NCBI RefSeq assembly: GCF_001467585.1
Contig: NZ_LNXY01000018.1
Coordinates: forward strand, 1-64,000
From: Legionella drozanskii LLAP-1
GTDB lineage: Bacteria; Pseudomonadota; Gammaproteobacteria; Legionellales; Legionellaceae
Reading direction: 5' to 3'
Length of the DNA: 64,000 bases
Below the pieces are notes generated by a model, which had not been told where the DNA came from, did not search any database, and worked only from the letters and a program-made list of their open reading frames with translations. Made by a program: the position numbers and the translations under genes. Positions 7,423 to 15,362 of this stretch are shown here, in pieces; within the stretch, counting starts at the first letter, position 1, and every line of letters begins with the position of its first letter.

Positions 7423-9843
7423 TTATTGAAATTGACCTTTTTCCCAAAAATTCGCAACGTCGTTTAAAATTGAAGTGGAAACAAGCTCCTTAGGATGTTC
7501 AATAAACCAATCTGTAGGCATGCACTTACTATAATTTGATAACAAAAAGCGATCATCCATTAAAACAATAATACCTTTATCGGTCTCTGTGCGAATCACC
7601 CGACCAGCTGCCTGTACTGCTTTTGCCATTGCGGGATAAGTATATGAATATTCCTCACCTTTTTTGTACTGAACTTCATAGTAGTGCTTCATTTGCTCTC
7701 GTTCCCAGTCAAACATAGGAAGGGGAGGGCCAACAATGAAAGCACCAATTGCAAGATTTCCAATATAATCAATTCCTTCTGCAAACATCCCGCCTTGTAC
7801 GGCAAAAATTAAATAGTTTTTGTCATTTGAATGTAATTTTCTCATAAAATTAACTACGTCATTCTGGGCCATTTTTCGTGTTTGTTTTAGAAAAGAGAAG
7901 TCCGTTGAGGAAGGAAAAAGGCTGTAAACACGCTCCAGAAAATCAAAACTTGGGAAAAATATAAAATAATTTCCGGGATTTAAAGAAGCAATACGTAATA
8001 CAGCTTCTTTAATTTTAAAAGAATGAGTGGCTCTATCTCGATATTTCGATGAAATTTGGGGGATAATCAGCAGCTTACGTTGTGACTGACAAAAGGGTGA
8101 TAAAAACTCATAAGTATATAAGTGTTCGGTGTGCAAACCAATTAATTGGCTATAGTAATCAAAAGGTTTTAAGGTCGCAGAAAAACCTATGATTTGTTCA
8201 AAATGACTATAGGCGTCTTTGATCAATGTAGAAGCATCACAGCAGGTAATTTTAATGGTGTTTTGAAGTGGGTTGAACGACGTAAAAAATGCTCCATTGC
8301 CTTGTTCGACAAACTCGAGAGCGTCTGTAAAGTCTGACCAGTAATTACTTAATTTTAAAATCGGATCTTCCTCTTCTATCTCCAGATCAGATTCCAAATA
8401 CTCTGTTAAGAACTCATTTAATACCTCGTTTTGCTTTTTAAAATCTCTGATGGGGGGCTCTATTCGATGAGGAGTTTTTATATTTGGAACTGCGCATTGA
8501 GTGATTATGCGTAGACAGCTCTCTATAATAACCTTTAATTTTACGGTCAATGGATTGGGATATTGTTCTAGGGTTTCCTGAAGTTTCCAAAAAAAATCTC
8601 CAGAAAGCTCAGGCGAGTAGTACTCCATTCCTCTCGCGGGAAGGTTATGAACCTCGTCTATGATTAGATTGGTTTTTTCATTTTCTCCCATACCTAGAGT
8701 CGAAACACGAGAACAATTACTGTTGGGTCCAAACACATAATTATAATCTCCTACCACAACGTCAAAAAATGGTATGCTTTGCATTTGTAGCTCATAGGGA
8801 CAGACCTTATATACTTTTGCCAGTTCCTTGAAATAGAGCGCATTAATATTTTTTTTCCGTTGCACCTTCTTTAACAACTCATGCTCAGTTAACTTGGTAT
8901 AGTGGTTTTCTGCAAATTCGCAGTATTTGGCATTACAAATAGGCTCATTCTTCATGCAAAGCTTTTTCTTGGCAGTTAGGACTAATGATTTGAAAGGAGC
9001 CCCTTTTTTCTGCAGTCTCTCGATGGTATCCAAAGCGATTTGATGTTGACTGTTCTTCGGAGTGAGATAAATTGTTTTTTGGCCACGGCTTAATGATTCT
9101 TTGAGTGTCGGGTACAAAACACCAATTGTTTTTCCAAGTCCTGTGGGTGCTTGAATTAACATTGGACGTTTTTTCGTTAATTGCGTAGCAATTAAATCGA
9201 TTAATTCCTTTTGTTGCGGGCGAGGGGAGTGAAAGGGAAAAGAAAGCTGCTGACTTGCCTTTATCCTACGGGTAATTCTCTTTTTTACATCCTGAATATC
9301 CTGATCTAATTCGTTCAGTCTTATTGCCAACCAAGCTTCGAATCGTTTGATATCGAAATTAAAAGAAAGCATATGATTTTTATTTTTACGAAGTGATGCA
9401 ATCAATAATTGCAGCTTTGGGATTTTATTAGTTTTAAGCCAATGCATATATCCATAAGTTTGCAATTGGAGCCAATAAGGGTGTGTATAATGACTGTCGT
9501 GAAGAATGTTTGATAATTTGTTAACATCAAAGGCGGTTTTAATTTCCTCAATAATGAAGTCTTCCCCTACAAAAACCCCATCCATCCGACCTGAGACTTG
9601 AAATTGCTTGCGTTTGTAAACAAATCGATTTGTAATGCTGACTTCCGACTGATAGTTTGGATTTTCTTTGTGTTTTAATAGTTGTATTTCTTGATGTTTT
9701 TTTATTGCTTGTTTGGAGGCGAGGCCAAACCCTGAATAAGTATCTATGCTTCCAGTGCGAGGCGAGGGTAGAGCGAATTCAATCACTGATAAAGAATACT
9801 TTTTCATGAAACGAAATTTTTGAGCAAAAAGAAGACTGAGCAT
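7423..9843 (-). CDS. PD-(D/E)XK nuclease fused to XPD/DinG-like helicase
   Basis: This 806-residue protein is predicted to unwind and cut DNA. Residues about 70-105 carry a RecB/Cas4-type nuclease signature, with D88 in GRMDGVF and E100-I-K102 in EEIKTAF. Residues 205-806 form a superfamily 2 helicase of the Rad3/XPD/DinG group: Walker A APTGLGKT near 231-238, DEVH near 394, and motif VI AAGRVIRTETDKG near the C-terminus. Four cysteines (KKLC, PIC, KYC, KVC) between motifs I and II match an iron-sulfur cluster. The start is supported by GAGGAG about 6 nt upstream. It diverges across 81 bp from a GIY-YIG nuclease gene, which suggests joint use in repair or anti-mobile-DNA functions. No LexA-like box was seen between them. 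Confidence 0.85.
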   Translation of the reverse strand: MLSLLFAQKFRFMKKYSLSVIEFALPSPRTGSIDTYSGFGLASKQAIKKHQEIQLLKHKENPNYQSEVSITNRFVYKRKQFQVSGRMDGVFVGEDFIIEEIKTAFDVNKLSNILHDSHYTHPYWLQLQTYGYMHWLKTNKIPKLQLLIASLRKNKNHMLSFNFDIKRFEAWLAIRLNELDQDIQDVKKRITRRIKASQQLSFPFHSPRPQQKELIDLIATQLTKKRPMLIQAPTGLGKTIGVLYPTLKESLSRGQKTIYLTPKNSQHQIALDTIERLQKKGAPFKSLVLTAKKKLCMKNEPICNAKYCEFAENHYTKLTEHELLKKVQRKKNINALYFKELAKVYKVCPYELQMQSIPFFDVVVGDYNYVFGPNSNCSRVSTLGMGENEKTNLIIDEVHNLPARGMEYYSPELSGDFFWKLQETLEQYPNPLTVKLKVIIESCLRIITQCAVPNIKTPHRIEPPIRDFKKQNEVLNEFLTEYLESDLEIEEEDPILKLSNYWSDFTDALEFVEQGNGAFFTSFNPLQNTIKITCCDASTLIKDAYSHFEQIIGFSATLKPFDYYSQLIGLHTEHLYTYEFLSPFCQSQRKLLIIPQISSKYRDRATHSFKIKEAVLRIASLNPGNYFIFFPSFDFLERVYSLFPSSTDFSFLKQTRKMAQNDVVNFMRKLHSNDKNYLIFAVQGGMFAEGIDYIGNLAIGAFIVGPPLPMFDWEREQMKHYYEVQYKKGEEYSYTYPAMAKAVQAAGRVIRTETDKGIIVLMDDRFLLSNYSKCMPTDWFIEHPKELVSTSILNDVANFWEKGQFQ

Positions 9844-9924
9844 TTTATCTCCTCTAGCTAGCAGGTGATATAGAGATCCTAAAAAGAAATGATTTATTTA
9901 ACAAAGTAAGACAGCATCAACCCT

Positions 9925-11496
9925 ATGTATGATTTATTACAAAAAGAAGTTTTGATCATTGATTGCCAAACCACAGGGATGCATCCTACTAATGCCTATC
10001 TTTTACAAATCGGCTGGGCTCTCTTCAATCCTGAAAATATAAGTGTGCCTAAAATTGAGAAATGGACGTTAAAACTTCCTGCGGAGGAGGAAATACCACG
10101 CAAAATTAAGAAGATGCTGCAAATCAGCGAATCAGATTTAGTTCAAAGTATAGAACCCCAAGAAGCTTTTAACAAACTTCAAAAAGTTTTAAAGAAGCTT
10201 GGGCCAAAACCAATAGTCGTTGCTCATTATGCCCAATTTGAAAATAGCTTTTTACGGCAATTTTATCAGGAACAGAGTGAAACGAAGGAATTAAATTTTA
10301 AATTAATTTGCTCGCAAAAAATTGCAAAAAGATTGCTACCCAATATTCCCAGTCATAACTTAAAAGCCATTTCTGGTTACTTCAAATTAGACAACACCCC
10401 TAAGAATGAGGTGGTGTCGCACGTATCCATGACACTCAATATATGGAAACAATTGCTACCAAAGCTGCTTGAATCGCATATCGAGAGTTATGAGGATCTT
10501 ATTGTATGGTTAAATAAAACACATTGTAAAAGAGCCCCAGTACCCTATGAATATAATATCGAGCGATTTACAAGACTAAACCTATCGGCTAAGCCTGGGA
10601 TATATCGGATGCTTGCTAAAGACGGTGCTATTTTATATGTGGGTAAAGCAACTTCACTTCGAACACGAGTGAATTCTTATTTTCGCGGCACTAAAAATAG
10701 AGATAGACGTAAATTAGAAATGCTAGCTCAAGTTTGGGATATTGAGACAGTAGAGTGTGAAACGCCCCTAGAAGCAGCTTTGCTTGAATCGGATGAAATT
10801 AAAAAATGGAATCCACCCTACAATATTTTGTTAAAAGGGGAGGACCGCAGAGTTTTATTTTATAATTCTACCTTTACCGAGTATTCAGAATTTCGAGACT
10901 CCTTTTATTTTAATGGTCCTTTTCGCTCTAAAGATGCTATTAGCCATTTTCTAGAGATTATTGAAGCTTATAGAGCTCAGACCCCCTTAACTTTTTTTGA
11001 AGAATCGATCACGCCAGAAACTTTTAGGAAGGCATGGGAGATATTTTGTAAGGTCCATCATGTTGTTTATGAGAAAGTAGCAGAGATGAATAATAGGAAA
11101 TTGCTGGCCCTTGCGCATCGGTTGTTAAGGAAGTTTGAGCACATCCATGGAAAAGGAGTATTTCAGATTTGGTGGGAAAATGAAAAAAATAAAAACCTTG
11201 AAGAAAATCTCAACTTGGAACAAAAATTGTCCTCTAAAATCTGGCGATTTTTTATTCGGGCAGCAGAAGCAAAGCGTAAAAGCTATCAACTCATAAAGAT
11301 GTTTAATTCTTCTCTAATCATTAATAAAACGAATAAAATATTAATTATAAGAGATGGTGAAATAAATTGGTTTAGTTCGAAAGAGATTAGAAAGAGCAAT
11401 CAAGCACCTTTGGATATATCCCATTATGATCGATTATCCATTTTATTAGCTGCAAGGAATAAAAAACTTGTTTCTTGGTATAATTTCAAGTCCTAG
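9925..11496 (+). CDS. DEDDh-like domain fused to GIY-YIG endonuclease
   Basis: Residues 1-190 have the fold motifs of DnaQ-type 3'-5' exonucleases: D13 in IIDCQTTG, AHYAQFENSFL and VVSHVSMTLNIWKQLL. Residues about 220-310 form a GIY-YIG nuclease like UvrC/Cho: GIY at 225-227, YVG at 238-240, the Arg in LRTRVNSYF and the Glu in ALLESDEIKKWNPPYN. This fusion of exonuclease and UvrC-N-like nuclease is known in bacteria and linked to DNA repair. Here the exonuclease acidic residues are mostly replaced (E to Q, D to E, last D to L), so that half may only bind DNA. The GIY-YIG site looks intact. The roughly 200-residue C-terminal region is not recognised. Confidence 0.85.
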   Translation: MYDLLQKEVLIIDCQTTGMHPTNAYLLQIGWALFNPENISVPKIEKWTLKLPAEEEIPRKIKKMLQISESDLVQSIEPQEAFNKLQKVLKKLGPKPIVVAHYAQFENSFLRQFYQEQSETKELNFKLICSQKIAKRLLPNIPSHNLKAISGYFKLDNTPKNEVVSHVSMTLNIWKQLLPKLLESHIESYEDLIVWLNKTHCKRAPVPYEYNIERFTRLNLSAKPGIYRMLAKDGAILYVGKATSLRTRVNSYFRGTKNRDRRKLEMLAQVWDIETVECETPLEAALLESDEIKKWNPPYNILLKGEDRRVLFYNSTFTEYSEFRDSFYFNGPFRSKDAISHFLEIIEAYRAQTPLTFFEESITPETFRKAWEIFCKVHHVVYEKVAEMNNRKLLALAHRLLRKFEHIHGKGVFQIWWENEKNKNLEENLNLEQKLSSKIWRFFIRAAEAKRKSYQLIKMFNSSLIINKTNKILIIRDGEINWFSSKEIRKSNQAPLDISHYDRLSILLAARNKKLVSWYNFKS

Positions 11497-11683
11497 ATCG
11501 CCAGTTTTTTAAACTGGTTAATTGGCATTCCTCAGCTTTTTTTACTTAATTCCAAATGCTATCCAGTAAAATCTTAGTATTGGTAAGTCTTAAACTATTG
11601 TTTTACTTTTACGTTTATTTTAAACGGCACAGCTTTCCTGCAGATTTCATTAACCTAATGCCATTGTCTCCCTAGTACACAAT

Positions 11684-11711
11684 TTGACAAATATAGTCGT
11701 CTGTCTATAAT
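11684..11711 (+). promoter_or_regulatory. Near-consensus sigma-70 promoter for the CopG-like/esterase unit
   Basis: TTGACA at 11684-11689 and TATAAT at 11706-11711 are separated by 16 bp. Both hexamers are perfect, which is rare in this window. The promoter sits 36 bp before the ATG at 11747, and a palindrome begins at the last base of the -10 box. Confidence 0.75.
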
Positions 11712-11730
11712 ACCATCTATATGGATGGTA
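11711..11730. promoter_or_regulatory. 20-bp palindrome, likely operator of the CopG-like regulator
   Basis: TACCATCTATATGGATGGTA is symmetric in 9 of 10 base pairs. It overlaps the expected transcription start just after the -10 box, and the GGATGG half-motif occurs again at 11734-11739. Binding here would block RNA polymerase, so autorepression by the downstream ribbon-helix-helix protein is the simplest reading. The binding protein is inferred from position. Confidence 0.55.
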
Positions 11731-11746
11731 TGTGGATGGATATTTA

Positions 11747-12160
11747 ATGAATATTGTTAAGTTAAAGCCCAAAGTTAACGAGAGCGAAAAAATCACTATT
11801 AATCTCGGATTTATTGATCTAGGCCAAATCGATTTGCTAGTGCAGGAAGGCTTCTATTCCAATCGTACCGATCTAATTCGAACGGCGATTCGCAATCAAT
11901 TGAGCAGCCATGCCGATATCGTCAAGCAAACCGTGGCGCGCAAGAGCCTGGTACTAGGCTTGCAAATGTATTCCCGCGCCGAACTGGAAGCGGTCCAGGC
12001 TGCTGGTCAAAAATTGCAAATCCAGGTGCTGGGCCTAGCAACCATTGCAACCGATGTCTCTGCCGAACTCGCGTTGGCCACCATCGATTCCATCACTGTA
12101 CTGGGCGCTTTCCACGCCAGCGCCGCCGTCAAGGCTGCCCTGGCGGGGCGGATTTACTAG
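11747..12160 (+). CDS. CopG-like (ribbon-helix-helix) regulator
   Basis: This 137-residue protein begins with a short beta-strand-helix-helix pattern (KITINLGFIDLGQIDLLVQE, SNRTDLIRTAIRNQL) typical of CopG/MetJ-type DNA-binding domains. A hydrophobic alpha/beta tail follows that is not recognised. The start is the ATG at 11747, because upstream GTG codons would lie in the palindrome region. The second half and the next gene use GC-rich codons (GCC, CTG, GGC) unlike the flanking genes, pointing to transfer from a higher-GC bacterium. It lies 24 bp before the esterase and probably controls it. Confidence 0.65.
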   Translation: MNIVKLKPKVNESEKITINLGFIDLGQIDLLVQEGFYSNRTDLIRTAIRNQLSSHADIVKQTVARKSLVLGLQMYSRAELEAVQAAGQKLQIQVLGLATIATDVSAELALATIDSITVLGAFHASAAVKAALAGRIY

Positions 12161-12184
12161 TCATTAACACAGAAGGGGAATCAC

Positions 12185-13393
12185 ATGATCCTCAATAAAA
12201 ACTTGCGAACGCAAATGAGCGAGATTACAAGTACACTGATGTCCAGCGGCGCAGCTGCTGCGACGGTTGCGATTCAAAAAGCGCTCAAGGAAATGCCTGC
12301 GCGGATGGGTAAACCATTCGGTGTCCATGAAGGTATGCCTGATTTCGTGACTGATTTACTAGCGTCTCTGGGCGTGATGTCGCCGAAAGGTATTTCGACC
12401 TTGGACCAGCCTCTGTCGGAACACGAACAGAAGCTGTCGCCAGTTCCAGAGAAGGAGGGGATCGAAAAAAGCGAGGGTCAATTCCTGACAAAGTCCTTTA
12501 CTAATCATGCTGGAACGCGTGACTACAAAGTGTATATCCCGTCAAGCTACCATGGAGAGGCCGTCCCAGTGATTGTGATGTTGCACGGCTGCACGCAGAA
12601 TCCCGATGATTTCGCCAGGGGCACCTGCATGAATGCCGTGGCGGAAGAGAAGAAATGCTTTGTCGTGTATCCGGCTCAATCACAGTCCGCCAATTCCTCG
12701 AAATGTTGGAACTGGTTCAAGGCCATTGATCAACAGCGCGATCAAGGCGAACCGTCCATCATTGCCGGAATTACGCAGCAGGTTATAAGTGACTACAAGC
12801 TTGACAGGAGGCGCGTGTATGTCGCCGGCCTTTCGTCGGGTGGTGCTATGGCGATCATCATGGGCGCGACTTATCCCGATCTCTATGCAGCGGTCGGCGT
12901 CCACTCCGGCTTGCCGTATGGCTCAGCGCAGGATCTGCCATCTGCCTTTGCAGCGATGCGCGGCGCAAAGCCTGGGATAAATGGAAAGCTGCGAACATCC
13001 GATGCTGACACCCGACTGAGCTCGATTCCGCTCATTGTGTTTCACGGGGATAGCGATACGACTGTTCATTCCAGTAATGCCGACCAGTTGATAAAACAGA
13101 GTGTCTCCCCAAAGGAAGTGGCTGCGGATCGAATAGCTCTCCATGCTATTGTGCAGGAGGGTAAAGTCCCAAATGGGCATGCTTACACGCGAACTTTATA
13201 TCAAGATGAAAACAGCCGCACGGTTGCCGAAAATTGGGTCATTCATGGGGCAGGTCATGCCTGGGCCGGCGGCAGCCGAAGAGGCAGCTATACCGATGCG
13301 AAAGGCCCGGATGCAAGCAAGGAGATGGTGCGCTTTTTCTATACGCAATCGAATACCTATAGATTTATTGCTAAGATTAAATTAAATATTTAA
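12185..13393 (+). CDS. PHB-depolymerase-family esterase (LpqC-like)
   Basis: This alpha/beta hydrolase resembles short-chain polyhydroxyalkanoate depolymerases and related feruloyl-type esterases. Residues 100-385 hold the catalytic domain: oxyanion region MLHGCTQNPDDFARGT, nucleophile Ser217 in GLSSGG, the Asp in HGDSDTTVH and the His in GAGHAWAGG. The N-terminal 100 residues form the linker usual in this family. No signal peptide is evident, so action on internal PHA granules or small esters is possible. AGAAGGGGAATCAC gives a good ribosome-binding site. GC-rich codons stop near 13350, and the last 14 residues (RFIAKIKLNI tail) are encoded by AT-rich DNA, as if the native stop had been lost at a junction. 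Confidence 0.85.
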   Translation: MILNKNLRTQMSEITSTLMSSGAAAATVAIQKALKEMPARMGKPFGVHEGMPDFVTDLLASLGVMSPKGISTLDQPLSEHEQKLSPVPEKEGIEKSEGQFLTKSFTNHAGTRDYKVYIPSSYHGEAVPVIVMLHGCTQNPDDFARGTCMNAVAEEKKCFVVYPAQSQSANSSKCWNWFKAIDQQRDQGEPSIIAGITQQVISDYKLDRRRVYVAGLSSGGAMAIIMGATYPDLYAAVGVHSGLPYGSAQDLPSAFAAMRGAKPGINGKLRTSDADTRLSSIPLIVFHGDSDTTVHSSNADQLIKQSVSPKEVAADRIALHAIVQEGKVPNGHAYTRTLYQDENSRTVAENWVIHGAGHAWAGGSRRGSYTDAKGPDASKEMVRFFYTQSNTYRFIAKIKLNI

Positions 13394-13498
13394 TAAATTA
13401 TTTTTTCAATTGGACTTGGTTTGTTAATCACATGGGAAGGTAAAACTTCAACCTGCCACCATTAATAGTTCTGATTAATTCACAAATTAGCTTTTAGG

Positions 13499-13780
13499 TT
13501 ATACACAAGAAATTAATAATGAGGGTTCAGCAATAATTTTTTCTTTTTCCCTTCTGGATAATCTCTTAATAAAACGCTCTATTCTCATTGCCTCAGCCTT
13601 TCCACCCTTAATTTGCCAAGATTGAGCGATTTTAACGGGTTTAAAGCTCCGCGTGTACTTACATTTCCCTGTTCCATCAATATGAGATTGGTAGCGCTTT
13701 AAAAGATCATTAGTAAAGCCTGTGTAGTAAGTATTGTTTTCACATAAAAGTATATATACCCAATAACAGCTGTTATCCAT
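13499..13780 (-). CDS. GIY-YIG nuclease-superfamily protein, UPF0213/YhbQ type
   Basis: This 93-residue stand-alone GIY-YIG protein shows WVYILLC, YYTGFTNDLLKRYQSH, YTRSFKPVKIAQSW and EAMRIERFIKRLSRREKEKI. These are characteristic of the small YhbQ/UPF0213 family, which is linked to nucleic-acid cleavage without a settled role. The length is normal for the family. It is a lone gene on the minus strand. The LysR fragment upstream of it is degraded. Confidence 0.85.
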   Translation of the reverse strand: MDNSCYWVYILLCENNTYYTGFTNDLLKRYQSHIDGTGKCKYTRSFKPVKIAQSWQIKGGKAEAMRIERFIKRLSRREKEKIIAEPSLLISCV

Positions 13781-13795
13781 TGTGGCCTTCTAATT

Positions 13796-14155
13796 TCAAA
13801 ATTTCACAGTTTTTTTGGAGGGATTAAGCCAATCAAAGTGGCTATCATTTTTTCGTATTACCCTATAAAAAATTCTCTTTAATCCGAGAAACGGTGTATT
13901 AAGTGTCACTAGGTCTGTTTTATCTACTAGACGACCTAAGGACAGAGTTGATATAAAACTTATCCCCAAACCACTGGCAACCAGCTGCCGGATAACATCA
14001 TTATGTACGATAGTCATACGAACATTGACCCTATTTAAGTGTGGGGCAATATGAGATTCAAGTATATCCGTTATGCCAGATCCTTTTTCCGGAAGTATCC
14101 AGGGAGCCGCCTTCTTAGCATTCTTGTGGGTGGAAGTCCTAGGATTGAAAAACAT
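13796..14155 (-). pseudogene. LysR-type regulator, C-terminal fragment
   Basis: The 119 residues match the second half of a LysR substrate-binding domain (VNVRMTIVHNDVIRQLVASG, GISFISTL). The N-terminal helix-turn-helix and most of the first subdomain are missing, and the sequence just upstream gives no continuation before the ackA stop. It is a remnant, which presumably no longer regulates anything. Confidence 0.65.
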
Positions 14156-14183
14156 ACTTAAACCCTGTTATCTAAGACAAGCT

Positions 14184-15362
14184 CTAATTATTAGCTCCTA
14201 CTACTCTATTCATTGTATGTTTAGCAATTATATATTCTTCATTAGTAGGAATGACACCTACTTTAATTTTACTTCTGTCTTGGCTGATGACAGATGCATT
14301 AGTGCTATTTGCCTTCTCATCCAAGACAACACCTAACCAGTCCAGTCGATCACAGATTTTTTTTCTAACGACATTTGAGCGTTCACCAATGCCTGCCGTA
14401 AAAATAATCGCATCGCATCCATGTAAGATGCCACATAGTGCACTTAGTTCTCTTGCTGCGATAAAGCAAAATAAATCAACCGCCTCTATTGCATGCGGTT
14501 CGTCGCTTGATTGAAGTTTTCGCATATCGTTGCTAATGCCAGAGACGCCTAATAAACCAGATTCTTGATAAAGCAGGGTAGTTACTTGTTCCACGGAGAG
14601 TTTTTTTTCTTGCAATAAATACAGTATCAATCCCGGATCAATCGAACCACTGCGAGTGCCCATCATCAATCCATCCAAAGCGGTAAGTCCCATCGAGGTG
14701 GCTACGCTTTTACGTTGATGCATGGCGCACATACTCGCACCACTACCTAAATGAGCAACGATAACTCGTTTATTACCGATATCGCCAATATGTTGGGTGA
14801 TGACTGAGGCGATGTATTCATAGGAAATACCATGAAAACCATAACGAACTAGACCTTCATCTGTTAACTTTCTTGGAATAGCAAAAAGCGTTGCCAAATG
14901 TTCCTGTGTACGATGAAAGTTGGTATCGAAACAAACTACTTGTGGCATGGCAGGGTAAATTGTTTTTATGTTCTCAATGGCCTCGAGACTCTGAGCTTCA
15001 TGAAAAGGGCAGAAGGGAATTAAACTGGCTATTTTTTTCATGACCTCATCAGTTACTAATGTGGGCTGAGAAAAGTATGTGCCTCCATGTACCACGCGAT
15101 GGCCTACTGCTTTTAATTTCATGGAATCGGGTAAACGCTCAAACCAATTAAAAAATACTCGTAAGCCTGCTTCGGTTCCTGTAGATAAAATTTTTTGCTC
15201 TACTATTTTTAAGTGATTCGCATCAAAAATGGTTAAACAGGGTGAATCGGAAATACTTTCAATTTCGCCACGATAAAGTAAATTTAATTTTTGCTGACAA
15301 GCAAAAATCGAAAATTTAATGCTTGAAGACCCTGTATTAATCACTAATAGGACTTCAAGCAT
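14184..15362 (-). CDS. ackA: Acetate kinase (or related short-chain acyl kinase)
   Basis: It converts acetyl phosphate and ADP to acetate and ATP, or performs the same reaction on propionate/butyrate. The 392 residues carry the ASKHA-fold signatures VINTGSSSIKFSIF at the N-terminus, GHRVVHGG, VVCFDTNFHRT, HLGSGASMCA and FTAGIGERSN. AAGGAG lies 8 nt before the ATG. The start overlaps the upstream phosphotransacetylase-like gene by 8 bp, so the two are translationally coupled. The neighbouring MaoC-type domain makes acyl substrates longer than acetate plausible. Confidence 0.93.
   Translation of the reverse strand: MLEVLLVINTGSSSIKFSIFACQQKLNLLYRGEIESISDSPCLTIFDANHLKIVEQKILSTGTEAGLRVFFNWFERLPDSMKLKAVGHRVVHGGTYFSQPTLVTDEVMKKIASLIPFCPFHEAQSLEAIENIKTIYPAMPQVVCFDTNFHRTQEHLATLFAIPRKLTDEGLVRYGFHGISYEYIASVITQHIGDIGNKRVIVAHLGSGASMCAMHQRKSVATSMGLTALDGLMMGTRSGSIDPGLILYLLQEKKLSVEQVTTLLYQESGLLGVSGISNDMRKLQSSDEPHAIEAVDLFCFIAARELSALCGILHGCDAIIFTAGIGERSNVVRKKICDRLDWLGVVLDEKANSTNASVISQDRSKIKVGVIPTNEEYIIAKHTMNRVVGANN

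Noticed and set aside
9844-9924. LexA box in the divergent region of the two nuclease genes
   Set aside because: No CTGT-N8-ACAG-like palindrome was found, so SOS control is not supported by sequence.
12285-13385. Open frames on both strands inside the esterase gene
   Set aside because: They come from the GC-rich composition of the transferred gene; only the esterase frame has domain motifs.
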